Shown: piece after piece, positions 16,717 to 25,140 of the stretch | How positions within the stretch are numbered: the first letter of the stretch is position 1 | Layout of the letters: every line of letters starts with the position of its first letter | Source of the DNA: Phycisphaeraceae bacterium | GTDB lineage: Bacteria > Planctomycetota > Phycisphaerae > Phycisphaerales > UBA1924 | DNA length: 64,000 nucleotides | Assembly (NCBI GenBank): GCA_020639135.1 | Contig: JACKHE010000001.1 | Location: 186,001-250,000 of the forward strand | Direction of reading: 5' to 3' | Made by a program: the position numbers and the translations under genes | The notes under the pieces: model-generated | Seen by the model: the letters and a program-made list of their open reading frames with translations, nothing else | Told to the model about the DNA's origin: nothing | Database searches by the model: none

Positions 16717-17481
16717 TCAGGGTCCGGACGTTGAGCCGTGGCGGTCGCGCCACTTCGTCACCGCCTCGGGCTCCCGGGGGTAGATGGGCAGCGCCGACAC
16801 CGGGTCAACAGGATCGATCCAGCGTGAGGCCTCCAGCGTCGCGGCCGCGCCGCTCCGGAGCGCCTTTCGCTGCGCATTCATCGCGTCCGCCCAATCGAGG
16901 ATGGCCTCCGGGGTGTACGCGTCGGCGACGATCGCCCGCGTCGATCGGAATCTCGGTTCGGCCTCGAGCGCTTCGGCGCTCAGGACCGCTTCGATCTTGG
17001 GGCTGGGCAGGGCGCCGCCTCTCCAGCCGGTGAGCTCGTAAAGGGCGCACCACGCCGTGTCGCGCTTGCCGGCGAGTGTGACGAGCATGTCGCCGTCGAA
17101 GGGCGCATCGCCGATGATGGTCCGTGCGACGGCGTCGCTTGTCGGGACGACCACCACCAGAGCGTCGACGGCTTCGGCGAGGACCTTGGCCGTTGTCACC
17201 GCCAGCCGCACCGAGGTGAAACCACCCGGGCCGGCGGAGACGGCGACCCGTGTCAGGTCTGCCGGCGCGACCGAGTTGCGGCGCAGGAGGCGGTCGATCG
17301 CCGGGGCGAGGGCATCGCCGTGAGGCGAATCCTGCGTGATGGGTTCCACGCCGATGGGTTCGATCCGGTCGTCGTGCGCGACGCCGATGGCGACGTCCCC
17401 GGCCACCTGTGGGTCGGGCCACATGGAGGGGTTGCTCATCTCGATCGCGAGCGTGATCGTGTTGGCGCGTTCGCCGGGCAT
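16717..17481 (-). CDS. tsaB: tRNA threonylcarbamoyladenosine biosynthesis protein TsaB
   Basis: A 254-residue ASKHA-fold protein. TsaB partners TsaD and TsaE in making t6A37 on ANN-decoding tRNAs. The diagnostic stretch is SAGPGGFTSVRLAVTTAKVL (~90), matching the family GPGSFTGLRIG loop, and HGDALAPAIDRLLRR precedes it. The N-terminus is less typical: the usual LAIDTST is LAIEMSNPSMWPDPQ, followed by an insertion, so the nucleotide-site Asp is Glu here. Its neighbours are not other t6A genes. It begins 45 bases after the metallopeptidase gene and has its own TACACT box six bases before the ATG. Confidence 0.88.
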   Translation of the reverse strand: MPGERANTITLAIEMSNPSMWPDPQVAGDVAIGVAHDDRIEPIGVEPITQDSPHGDALAPAIDRLLRRNSVAPADLTRVAVSAGPGGFTSVRLAVTTAKVLAEAVDALVVVVPTSDAVARTIIGDAPFDGDMLVTLAGKRDTAWCALYELTGWRGGALPSPKIEAVLSAEALEAEPRFRSTRAIVADAYTPEAILDWADAMNAQRKALRSGAAATLEASRWIDPVDPVSALPIYPREPEAVTKWRDRHGSTSGP

Positions 17482-17487
17482 GTGTCG

Positions 17488-17493
17488 AGTGTA
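17488..17493 (-). promoter_or_regulatory. Leaderless-type -10 box of tsaB
   Basis: GGCTACACTC context; TACACT ends six bases before the ATG, with no Shine-Dalgarno. Confidence 0.55.
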
Positions 17494-17526
17494 GCCGCGG
17501 CGGTCGGGCGGTCGGGCGGCCGGTGT

Positions 17527-20253
17527 TCAGCGGCTTGCCATCAACTCGCGGATCCGCTCCAGGCGCTTGCGATGCACGGATCTGCCGGGCTCGAGATCGA
17601 CGAGCGCCGCGATGTGCCGCTCGGCGGTCGCGAGGTCGCCACGCTGGATCGCGATCGTCGCGGCCAGCTCGCGGTGGCCGGCGTCGAAGGGGGCGATCTG
17701 GGTGGCGCGTTCCGCCTTGTCGGCGGCCTCGTTCCATTGCTGCCGGGCGGCGTAGAGCCTGGCCAGCTCGACCGCGTAGGCGGGCGAATACTGCTCGCGG
17801 ATGTCGAGGTATTCGAGGTGCTCGATCGCCCTGGCGCGCCGCTCCGGGGAATCGCTGTCGAGGTACAGCCGGGCGAGCAGGCGGTGGGGTTCGGGATCAA
17901 CAGGCCGTGCGTCGGCGTATCGCTCCAGCAGGGGCGCGTTGGCGTCGGTGGCGAGCCCGTTGCTTGCGTCGAGCGCCCGCGCGACCTCGAGCGCCAGCAG
18001 GCCCGCGTGGTCGGGGTAGCGCTCGAGCCACGCGGCGATGAGTTCGGGGGTGATCGGGGCTTCCTCGATTCCCTCGATCGCGCCGCCGCCGAGACCGGAG
18101 ACGGCGCGGGCTGCGACCATCGCGTCATGGCGGAGCGCGGCCTCGGCCTGCTCATCGGCGCCCTCCTGCGCCATGGTCGCCTCGGCGCGGAGCTGCTCGA
18201 TCGAGGGTTCGCTGATGACACCCCAGCCCTTGGCGTCCTGCCGCGCCCACTGCTTGAACTGCTCGAAGAACTCGTCCTGCGAGATGCCGAGCACGCTCTG
18301 CATGGCGCCGTCCTCGCGCATGCCCCGGGCGTAGAGGTCCATGAGGTCCAGCGGGGCGCGCTCTCCCCAGCGGTCGATGATGAACTGGTACATCCAGTGG
18401 CCCTGTGCGTAGGCCTGCCCGCGGTCGGTGGGCTTCTCGGGTCGGACGAAGGCGATGTTGATCTGGCGCATGTCGAAGAGCGCGTCGTGCTCGAGGGCTT
18501 GCGCGAGGATCATCGCGGCGTTCTCGTCGCGCGGGGCGAGCTCGAGGTTGACCGCGGCGGCCTCGGTGAACCAGTGTGGGATGCGGTTGCGCGTGCGCGC
18601 GAGCGTGACGGTGTGGACGTACTCGTGGCGGAGGACGCGGACCCAGTCGTACTCGCCCTTGTGGTCGGGCCCGATTTTCGGCGCCTCCATCGCGATGACC
18701 GAGCCGGTGGAGGCGGCGATGGTGTGCAGCGCGGGCATGCCGGTGATGCGCACGGCGAACCAGCGGTGGTTGGGCATGAGCTCGATGACGGTCCTGACGG
18801 GCGGCTCGAAGTCGATGGCGGCGGTGACGATGTCGTGGTTGCGCTCCAGCGGCGCGAGCATCTCGCGGGCCATGACGCGGTCAACGCCCGGCTTGAACCG
18901 CACGACGAAGTGCTCGCTCTCGACGGTGTCGTAGGTCAGCAGCTCCTCGATGAGCTCCAGGCTGTTGGCGGCGCGGCGGTTGAAGGGGTCGAGCTGCGCG
19001 ACCTTGCGCAGCGCGTCCAGGGCGCGCTGGTCGCGGCCCGACTGCAGCTCGAGCAGGCCCAGCTCGATCAGCGGCTCAGGCCAGTTGGGCCGGCGGGCGC
19101 TGGCGCGCTCGAGATACTGCGCGGCCTCGGCGTACTGCCGGCTCTCGGCCAGGGCCGCCCCGACCTCCAGGAGCGCCTGCGCCGAACCCGGGAACCGCCT
19201 GTCGAAATCCGCGAGCAGTTCCTCCGTCGAATCGAACCGGTACCGGACCGCCTCGATTGCGCAGCGCTGCGCCAGCGCCTCGGGCATGTCGGGGTAGCGC
19301 TCGAGCGTGGGCGTGAGCAGCTCCAGGGCGAGGTCGGGGTCGTTCTGCCGGAGCATCGCGCGCGCCAGGAGGATCCCGGACCAGGGCGATCTCGTCGTGT
19401 CGTCGCCGGTCAGTCGCCGCGCGACGGCGTCGAGGCGGTCGGCGATCTGCTCGGCGGTGTCGAAGTCGAAGGACCGGACCGCGACCATCCCCCGGAGCAT
19501 CAGCCCATCGGCGCAGGAGGGGTTCATCGTGAAGGTCTGCTTGAGCGCCAGCAGCGCCTCGGAGGCGTTGTCCTTGTCGAGCAGGAGTTTCGCCTCCAGC
19601 AGCGAGCCCGGCCAGTAGAGCCGGTCGAAGTCGCCCTGCGCCCGGGAGAGCAGCTGCATCATCCGGCGGTAGTCCTGCGCGGGGCGGCCCTGGATCTCGG
19701 CGCGCAGCGCGAACGCGGCGACGCCGTCAACCAGGTCGGCGGCGGACTGCGCGCGAAAATCCATCAGCGATGCGGCGATGGCGTCGATCTCCCGCTCGGC
19801 GGCGGCGGTGTCGCCCAGCCTGTCCAGCGCCTGGGCGCGGACCCGGTGGGCCGCGATGGAATCAACGCCTCGGAGGATATCGATCGCCTGACGCAGTTCG
19901 CCGCGGAGCCTCGCCGCTTCGGCGCGGAGGACCGGATCAACCGACTGGTCCCGCAGCGCAGGGTCGTCCCAGACGCCGGCGTCGAGGGCGGCGCGGGCGC
20001 GGCGGTTCGGGTCTGCGAGGTCGGACTCCAGCCACACGCCGTGGAACACGCGGATGTCGGCGCGCTCGTCATCGCTGAGGTAGGGCGCCTCGATGGCGCG
20101 CAGCACCGGCTCGGCGAGGTTGGGGGTCAGCTCCTGCGGCACGAGCGGCTCGGCGCCGACCGGCGCGGCGTGGTCGTGCTGCGCCAGCGCCGAAAACGAC
20201 GCGGCGGCGAGGGCGAGGCTGGGCAGCAGGACGGATGTTCTGCGGTGGGTCAT
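17527..20253 (-). CDS. Exported TPR protein with HExxH peptidase-MA-like domain
   Basis: A 908-residue protein. The signal peptide (MTHRRTSVLLPSLALAAASF) is followed by many TPR-like helical repeats up to residue ~460, for example YAEAAQYLERASARRPNWPEPLIELGLL. The middle domain (~470-690) has VLRHEYVHTVTLARTRNRIPHWFTEAAAVN: the two zinc His of HExxH at ~541 and a downstream Glu in FTEAAAV, as in gluzincins of the peptidase MA-like group. More TPRs fill the C-terminus. It is probably a periplasmic or surface metallopeptidase in a protein complex; the substrate is unknown. It lies 16 bases downstream of the lolA-like gene, so the two form an operon. Confidence 0.8.
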   Translation of the reverse strand: MTHRRTSVLLPSLALAAASFSALAQHDHAAPVGAEPLVPQELTPNLAEPVLRAIEAPYLSDDERADIRVFHGVWLESDLADPNRRARAALDAGVWDDPALRDQSVDPVLRAEAARLRGELRQAIDILRGVDSIAAHRVRAQALDRLGDTAAAEREIDAIAASLMDFRAQSAADLVDGVAAFALRAEIQGRPAQDYRRMMQLLSRAQGDFDRLYWPGSLLEAKLLLDKDNASEALLALKQTFTMNPSCADGLMLRGMVAVRSFDFDTAEQIADRLDAVARRLTGDDTTRSPWSGILLARAMLRQNDPDLALELLTPTLERYPDMPEALAQRCAIEAVRYRFDSTEELLADFDRRFPGSAQALLEVGAALAESRQYAEAAQYLERASARRPNWPEPLIELGLLELQSGRDQRALDALRKVAQLDPFNRRAANSLELIEELLTYDTVESEHFVVRFKPGVDRVMAREMLAPLERNHDIVTAAIDFEPPVRTVIELMPNHRWFAVRITGMPALHTIAASTGSVIAMEAPKIGPDHKGEYDWVRVLRHEYVHTVTLARTRNRIPHWFTEAAAVNLELAPRDENAAMILAQALEHDALFDMRQINIAFVRPEKPTDRGQAYAQGHWMYQFIIDRWGERAPLDLMDLYARGMREDGAMQSVLGISQDEFFEQFKQWARQDAKGWGVISEPSIEQLRAEATMAQEGADEQAEAALRHDAMVAARAVSGLGGGAIEGIEEAPITPELIAAWLERYPDHAGLLALEVARALDASNGLATDANAPLLERYADARPVDPEPHRLLARLYLDSDSPERRARAIEHLEYLDIREQYSPAYAVELARLYAARQQWNEAADKAERATQIAPFDAGHRELAATIAIQRGDLATAERHIAALVDLEPGRSVHRKRLERIRELMASR

Positions 20254-20269
20254 CGGTCGGTCTCGCGCG

Positions 20270-21145
20270 TCATTTTCCGGCGCCGGGGGCCGGGAGGGGT
20301 TCGATCTGCACCTGCCAGTGCTCCGACGCCGGGGGGGGTGTGACGTCGAAGGCGCGCGCCGGCAGCTCGACGTTGGTCTCGATGTTGATCAGCTGCACGT
20401 AGGAGATGTCGCCGGCGCGCGAGAGCGTCCGCGCCATGCGCGGCAGCAGCCGGCGCTCGCCGCTCTTGCTGTACCAGATGCGGATCTCCTTGTACTTGTC
20501 GTCCTCGCCGGAGCCCGGCCTGGGTGTCAGCACGAGCTGCCAGGTGTCGGAGACGAACTGCGCCAGGTCCTGCTCATCGGGCGTGAAGGGCTCTTCGATC
20601 GGCGCCAGGCGGGCGTCATAGCGGCGGAGCACCTCGTCGGCCTTCTGCCCGATCGGGATGGGCATGGGCCCCTCGCCGATGGCCAGGGGATCGGCCCGGT
20701 CGCCCTCGCCGGCGATCTCGCGCTTGATGAACTGCTTCTGCTCGGGGTGCATCTCGACCAGCCAGCGGCCGTCGAAGATCCACGTTTCCGGGTCCTCCTC
20801 CAGCCGGCCGCCGATGCGCAGGGAGTTGAAGTCGATCTCGAAGGCGCGCTTCGGCGGGCCGCCGGAGCCGTCGCGGCGAGACTGGAAGAGCAGTTGTCCC
20901 CTTCGGCGGTGGGTGTCACCCTGGAGCAGGAAGTGCTTGTCATACTGGATGTCGGCGGTGAGGGTCTCGATGCCCCGATCGGCCCGCTCGAGGCCCTCCA
21001 GGAGGGCCTGAGCCGACTCGAACTCGGCTTCGGGAGCGGCGTCGGAGGCGAGCACGATGGTCGGCGGAGCCACCCAGGCGGCCACTGCGACGGTGCAAAC
21101 AAGGCTCAGGAGCATCCTGACGGTCCGGTTCCGGTTTCGTATCAT
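20270..21145 (-). CDS. LolA-like outer-membrane lipoprotein carrier protein
   Basis: About 291 residues. The leader MIRNRNRTVRMLLSLVCTVA is followed by a LolA-type half-barrel pattern: AQALLEGLERADRGIETLTADIQYDKHF, a RGQLLFQSRRDG strand, AFEIDFNSLRIGG, TWIFDGRWLVEMHPEQKQFIKREI, and at the C-terminus GDISYVQLINIETNVELPARAFDV. LolA shuttles lipoproteins across the periplasm. Planctomycetes have several LolA-like proteins, so the exact client is uncertain. The start is set at 21145 because a GATAAT box ends seven bases before it and overlaps the alternative ATG at 21154. It leads an operon with the metallopeptidase gene. Confidence 0.75.
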   Translation of the reverse strand: MIRNRNRTVRMLLSLVCTVAVAAWVAPPTIVLASDAAPEAEFESAQALLEGLERADRGIETLTADIQYDKHFLLQGDTHRRRGQLLFQSRRDGSGGPPKRAFEIDFNSLRIGGRLEEDPETWIFDGRWLVEMHPEQKQFIKREIAGEGDRADPLAIGEGPMPIPIGQKADEVLRRYDARLAPIEEPFTPDEQDLAQFVSDTWQLVLTPRPGSGEDDKYKEIRIWYSKSGERRLLPRMARTLSRAGDISYVQLINIETNVELPARAFDVTPPPASEHWQVQIEPLPAPGAGK

Positions 21146-21152
21146 GCCGTTC

Positions 21153-21158
21153 ATTATC
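21153..21158 (-). promoter_or_regulatory. Leaderless-type -10 box of the lolA-like operon
   Basis: GATAAT ends seven bases before the ATG at 21145; it would be transcribed away if translation began at 21154. Confidence 0.45.
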
Positions 21159-21323
21159 GGTTGTCAGGGGGGCTGGCGTCCGCCGGATCCGCGACGTTGC
21201 GGGTCCTTTCCGCATCCTACCGGCGGGAAATCCGCAGATTGCGGGCCCGAGCTTCGGGTCCCCCGGTCACACCCCCCACCGCCGCCCGGAATCACCGCGG
21301 GCGGCCTCCCAGGATCACCAAGC

Positions 21324-22073
21324 ATGACACGCACCATCCCGTCGTCCCGTCCCCGCACCGTCCTCGGCGCTCTTGCCGCCGCCGGCTGCCTGCTCGCCCT
21401 GCCGCTCACCTCGCTTGGCGAGGCCCCGGCGACGGAGCAGGGCTTCGAGCTGGTCGTCCCGGCGGACCACGCGGCGATGGGGACGGTCTTCCACGCCCTG
21501 AAGGGGCGCGATGCGCAGGTGACGTTCACCTCCGATGCGCCGCTGGAGTACATCAAGGGCACGTCGAACCAGGTGATCGGGTACGCCGTCGCCGGCGAGG
21601 GCGGGCACCTGCTCGCGGGCGAGTTCCACCTGCCGGTGGCGAGCCTGGACACGGGGATCCCGATGCGCAACGAGCACGTGCAGTCGAACCGGTGGCTCAA
21701 CGCCGAGTCGCACCCGGACGTGATCTTCCAGATCGCCGAAACGACCGACATCAAGCTCGCCAAGACGAGCGACACGTTCACGACGTACGACGTCACGCTC
21801 GTCGGCGACATGACGATCAACGGCGTCACGCGCGAGATGTCCATCCCCGCGACGGTCACGCGCATGCCCGAGAGCGATGCGACGAAGGTCCGGTTCCCCG
21901 GCGACCTGCTCGCGATCCGCTGCTCGTACCCGATCCTGCTCAGCGACTTCGAGGTCGGCGTGGGCGACGCCGGCATCGCCGCGGGGAAGGTTTCCAACGA
22001 GCTCATGCTCGAGACGAGGCTCTTCTGCTCCTCCGCCTCGCCCGAGTCGGTGATGAGCCAGCGCCGGCGCTGA
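21324..22073 (+). CDS. YceI-family periplasmic protein
   Basis: A 249-residue exported protein starting MTRTIPSSRPRTVLGALAAA with a clear signal peptide. The mature part follows the YceI lipocalin-like barrel: HALKGRDAQVTFTSDAPLEYIKG, GEFHLPVASLDTGIPMRNEH, LNAESHPDVIFQIAE and DMTINGVTREMSIPATV. YceI proteins bind isoprenoid or amphiphilic lipids in the periplasm. An AGGA lies about nine bases before the ATG; the longer in-frame extension is Pro/Arg-rich and looks non-coding. The intergenic space is shared with the divergent lolA-like gene. Confidence 0.85.
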   Translation: MTRTIPSSRPRTVLGALAAAGCLLALPLTSLGEAPATEQGFELVVPADHAAMGTVFHALKGRDAQVTFTSDAPLEYIKGTSNQVIGYAVAGEGGHLLAGEFHLPVASLDTGIPMRNEHVQSNRWLNAESHPDVIFQIAETTDIKLAKTSDTFTTYDVTLVGDMTINGVTREMSIPATVTRMPESDATKVRFPGDLLAIRCSYPILLSDFEVGVGDAGIAAGKVSNELMLETRLFCSSASPESVMSQRRR

Positions 22074-22084
22074 GTCGGATTCCG

Positions 22085-22456
22085 ATGCGATCGTTGAGGC
22101 TCCTGTGGCGGGTTGTGGTCCTTGGTTGTATGGCGGTCGTCGTTGCGCTGACGCTGCTGCTGTGGGACGCGACCGGGCGCGCGGGGTGGACCAAGTTTCA
22201 TGACCCCGATCGCGCCCAGCGCGATGCGCAGGCCGCGGAGGGATCGCTGGAGGACCTCTTCGCCGATGCTGGCATCGAGGGGCTGCCGGAGCTGGAGAAC
22301 CGTTTCCAACTCGGGCTGGCGCCCTCCGGGGTCGGGGAGCACGCCGCGTCGGTGCTGACAATCGCCGGCCCGGCGGCGTTGGTGGGGCTCGGTTCGCTGG
22401 CGTCCCTCGCCGGGATGCTCCGGCGAGGCGGTCGCGGCGAAACCGCCGGTTCCTGA
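22085..22456 (+). CDS. Small membrane protein, unknown
   Basis: A 123-residue protein. Residues ~5-28 (RLLWRVVVLGCMAVVVALTLLLW) form one strong transmembrane helix; after a charged acidic stretch (DPDRAQRDAQAAEGSLEDLFADAG), residues ~95-113 form a second, weaker one, followed by a basic end (RRGGRGETAGS). It begins 11 bases after the yceI stop and may be co-transcribed. No family recognised. Confidence 0.6.
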   Translation: MRSLRLLWRVVVLGCMAVVVALTLLLWDATGRAGWTKFHDPDRAQRDAQAAEGSLEDLFADAGIEGLPELENRFQLGLAPSGVGEHAASVLTIAGPAALVGLGSLASLAGMLRRGGRGETAGS

Positions 22457-22546
22457 CGAAAAACCGTGTTTTCGGGGCGATACCGGCCGGGCGCTGTGCT
22501 ATCTTCGCTGGTGGCCGACAGGCCATTTTTCATTGGGAGTGGATCC

Positions 22547-23206
22547 ATGCGCATTGGTTGTTGTCGGCTGGCGGCCCTCGCCGGCGCGGTTGTTGTGACA
22601 AGCCGGGCTCTTGCCGGCGGCGGGACGGTCGAGCGGGCGTACGGCCCCGGCTTTGCGGGGCTCATCCCCGACAACGACGCGATCGGCTTCCTTTCGGTTA
22701 TCAGCGTTGACGAGTCGTTCCCGGTGCAGAGCGTCGCGGTGCGCCTGTACGGGCTCAACCACGGGTACTGCTCCGACCTGACGCTCGAGCTCCGCCGCCC
22801 CGGTGTGACGGCGCCGGCGCTGCTGGCGACGAACATCCGCAACGGCAACAGCGCGGACTTCAACGGCGACTACACCTTCACCGACACCGGCGCCGACCTG
22901 TGGGCGACCGCCAACGGGCTGACCGGCCTCGACGTCCTCCCGCCGGGCGACTACCGCGCTTCGGGCGCCAATGGCGTCTTCGTCAATCTCAACGGGGTCT
23001 TCGGGGGGATCGATGCGCAAGGGCCGTGGGTGCTGCGCATCGCCGACGACGACTTCCTCGTCAGCGGCTCCTTCACGGGCTGGGAGATCGTGCTCGGCGG
23101 CGCGCCGGAGTGCCGGGCGCCGGGCGCCGATCTCAACGGCGACGGCGTCGTGGACACCGCGGACCTTGGCATCCTGCTCGGTCAGTTCGGGTTCACGTGC
23201 GACTGA
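22547..23206 (+). CDS. Secreted P-domain-like protein with dockerin-like tag
   Basis: A 219-residue exported protein. A signal peptide (MRIGCCRLAALAGAVVVTSR) is followed by a beta-sandwich resembling the proprotein convertase P/Homo-B domain: VQSVAVRLYGLNHGYCSDLTLEL, DFNGDYTFTDTGADLW, GVFGGIDAQGPWVLRIADDD and GSFTGWEIVL. It ends in one dockerin-like loop (LNGDGVVDTADLGILLGQF). There is no protease domain. GGGAG stands nine bases before the ATG, and a TATCTT box at 22500 would give a ~35-base leader. Unrelated in its main domain to the four tandem paralogues, yet it shares their tag. Confidence 0.78.
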   Translation: MRIGCCRLAALAGAVVVTSRALAGGGTVERAYGPGFAGLIPDNDAIGFLSVISVDESFPVQSVAVRLYGLNHGYCSDLTLELRRPGVTAPALLATNIRNGNSADFNGDYTFTDTGADLWATANGLTGLDVLPPGDYRASGANGVFVNLNGVFGGIDAQGPWVLRIADDDFLVSGSFTGWEIVLGGAPECRAPGADLNGDGVVDTADLGILLGQFGFTCD

Positions 23207-23207
23207 A

Positions 23208-23630
23208 TCAGCCGGTAGTCGCGTCGAGATAGTCGCGCAGGATCGCGGCGGCGGCGAGCGCGTCGCGCAGCGCCTTCTTCTGCCCGTGCGTCCTGCCCGA
23301 GCCCGCCAGCGTCCACTCCGCCTCGGCGCTGGTCAGCCGCTCGTCCTGGTAGCGGACCTCCAGGCCCGAACGCTCAGCGAGCGCGGCGCCGAACTCACGC
23401 ACGGCCTTCGCCTGCGGCCCTTCGCTGCCGTCCATGTTCAGGGGCAGACCCAGCACGAGCTCGTCGGGGCCGAACTCGTCGATGCGAGCGGCGATCGCAT
23501 CGAGCAGGCGGTCGGGCGCCGGGAGCCGGGGGATGGACAGGACCTCGCGGGGCGTGACGATGCCGGTCAGGTCATCCCCGACGGCGAGTCCGGTCCGCTT
23601 GTCGCCGAGATCGATCGCGAGGTAGCGCAC
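23208..23630 (-). CDS. ruvX: Putative pre-16S rRNA nuclease / Holliday junction resolvase YqgF
   Basis: A 140-residue RNase H-fold protein of the RuvX/YqgF family, implicated in 16S rRNA 5' maturation. Signatures are the first strand RYLAIDLGDKRTGLAVGD with the catalytic Asp, LVLGLPLNMDGSEG, VRYQDERLTSAEAE with the second acidic site, and the C-terminal HGQKKALRDALAAAAILRDYL. The start is GTG at 23630, preceded by a TATCGT box six bases away and no Shine-Dalgarno. It follows nuoH by 41 bases on the same strand, and the stop of the convergent P-domain gene is 1 base away. Confidence 0.92.
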   Translation of the reverse strand: MRYLAIDLGDKRTGLAVGDDLTGIVTPREVLSIPRLPAPDRLLDAIAARIDEFGPDELVLGLPLNMDGSEGPQAKAVREFGAALAERSGLEVRYQDERLTSAEAEWTLAGSGRTHGQKKALRDALAAAAILRDYLDATTG

Positions 23631-23636
23631 AGGCGG

Positions 23637-23642
23637 ACGATA
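23637..23642 (-). promoter_or_regulatory. Leaderless-type -10 box of ruvX
   Basis: TATCGT ends six bases before the GTG start and lies inside the short gap after nuoH. Confidence 0.45.
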
Positions 23643-23670
23643 CGCGCCGATGGGTGGTCTTGTTGCAGGA

Positions 23671-24987
23671 TCAGCTGGCGCCGACGAGGGGCCGGTCGGG
23701 GGCGCCCTCGGGGACGGAAGACTCGCGGAGCGCCTGCCTGGTCCTGGGGCCGGTGACGACGCGCTCGCCCTCGAGGGGCATGAACCTCGAGCCCGCCATG
23801 CGGACGCGGTGGTTGACGTCGGTCCTGGGCAGCAGCGGGGCCGCGATGAGGATGACGACCACCAGCGCGAGGTTCATCAGGAGCATGGGGACGACGCCGG
23901 TCCAGCCCAGATAGACCATGACGGCGGTCCCGATGACGACGAGGATGCCGATGGGGATGAGGCTGTTCCAGCAGAGCTTCATGACCTGGTCCCAGCGGAT
24001 CCTGGGGAGGGTCCAGCGGAGGATGATCATGAAGATGATCGCGGCGACCGCCTTGCCGACGAGGACGCCGAACTTGAGCAGCGCGGGCCCGAGCCCGACG
24101 GCCTCGGGGCTCGTCCAGCCGACCAGCGGGAGGTGGTACCCGCCCAGGAAGAGCAGCGCGAAGAAGGCGCTGGCGGTGGTCAGGTGGGCGTACTCGGCGA
24201 GGAAGAAGAGCGCGAAGCGCATCGACGAGTACTCGGTGTGGTAACCGCCGACGATCTCCTGCTCGCACTCGGCGTTGTCGAAGGGGGCGCGGTTGCCCTC
24301 GGCCATGATGCAGACGAAGAACAGCAGCGCGGCCAGCGGCTGGTGCAGGATCATCCAGCCGTGCTGGGCCTGCGATTCGATGAGGGCGTCGGCGCGGATG
24401 TTCCCGATGAGCAGGATGACCGCGAGGATGGAGAGCCCCATGGGGATCTCGTAGCTGATCATGCCGGCGGTGGCGCGGAGGCCGCCGAGCATGGAGTACT
24501 TGTTGAAGGAGGCCCAGCCGCCGAGCGTCACGCCGTACACGCCCAGCGAGGCGACGGCCAGCAGGAAGACGATGCCGATATCGACGTTGGAGGCGGCGAC
24601 GAGGGCGGTCCCGCCGGTGATGTTGACCGTGCCCCAGAGCAGCGACATGTCGGGGATCTCGATCCAGCCGCCCCAGGGGATCACGGCCCAGCCGACGAGG
24701 GCGGGGATCATGATCGCGCACGGCGCGATGGTGAAGAGCGCCAGGTCAACGCCCTTGGGGGCGAAGTCCTCCTTGACGATGAACTTCAGGCCGTCGGCCA
24801 GGGGCTGGAGCAGGCCCAGGGGCCCGACGCGATTGGGGCCCAGTCGGTCCTGGATGTAGGCGCTGAGCTTGCGTTCGGCGTACACGGCGTAGGCGCAGAT
24901 GATCAGCGAGACGTGGATGAACGTCACGATGACAATCAGCCCCACGAAGAACTGGGCGGACATCTCGATGGGCCAGAGTGAGGTCAT
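23671..24987 (-). CDS. nuoH: NADH-quinone oxidoreductase subunit H (lone copy)
   Basis: A 438-residue membrane protein with about eight to nine transmembrane helices. It is the quinone-site subunit of complex I at the junction of the peripheral and membrane arms. Motifs: AERKLSAYIQDRLGPNRVGP (~38), LLQPLADGLKFIVKEDFAP, EGNRAPFDNAECEQEIVGGYHTEYS (the usual ETNRAPFDLPEAESELV loop) and MRFALFFLAEY. It is about 100 residues longer than E. coli NuoH, partly from a hydrophilic C-terminal tail. No other nuo gene flanks it; the neighbours are ruvX and a small membrane protein. It is intact, so probably functional with subunits encoded elsewhere. Confidence 0.93.
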   Translation of the reverse strand: MTSLWPIEMSAQFFVGLIVIVTFIHVSLIICAYAVYAERKLSAYIQDRLGPNRVGPLGLLQPLADGLKFIVKEDFAPKGVDLALFTIAPCAIMIPALVGWAVIPWGGWIEIPDMSLLWGTVNITGGTALVAASNVDIGIVFLLAVASLGVYGVTLGGWASFNKYSMLGGLRATAGMISYEIPMGLSILAVILLIGNIRADALIESQAQHGWMILHQPLAALLFFVCIMAEGNRAPFDNAECEQEIVGGYHTEYSSMRFALFFLAEYAHLTTASAFFALLFLGGYHLPLVGWTSPEAVGLGPALLKFGVLVGKAVAAIIFMIILRWTLPRIRWDQVMKLCWNSLIPIGILVVIGTAVMVYLGWTGVVPMLLMNLALVVVILIAAPLLPRTDVNHRVRMAGSRFMPLEGERVVTGPRTRQALRESSVPEGAPDRPLVGAS

Positions 24988-24996
24988 CAGGGCGAC

Positions 24997-25002
24997 ATAC
25001 TA
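24997..25002 (-). promoter_or_regulatory. Candidate -10 box of nuoH
   Basis: TAGTAT ends nine bases before the ATG; no Shine-Dalgarno in between. Confidence 0.4.
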
Positions 25003-25126
25003 GATCCTGACGCGACGGAGCGACAGCCCCGGTCGGACGGCAAAATCCGCCATTGCGGGTGCTGGGTGCGGGCGCCGGGGCGCCGACGCGGCGGGTTTTC
25101 GCTGGACCCCGCCGCCGGTTGCTGGA

Positions 25127-25132
25127 TAGGAT
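25127..25132 (+). promoter_or_regulatory. Candidate -10 box of the small membrane protein gene
   Basis: TAGGAT ends eight bases before the ATG at 25141. Confidence 0.4.
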
Positions 25133-25140
25133 CCGGGGCT

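Noticed and set aside
17320..20343. A ~1000-codon open frame on the plus strand, antisense to the TPR metallopeptidase gene
   Set aside because: It is Arg/Gly/Val-rich with no domain pattern, while the opposite strand has a signal peptide, TPRs and HExxH. Long antisense frames are expected at this GC content.
5829..23206. A cellulosome, suggested by dockerin-like tails
   Set aside because: No cohesin, scaffoldin or glycoside hydrolase is seen, and most tails have only one Ca-type loop.
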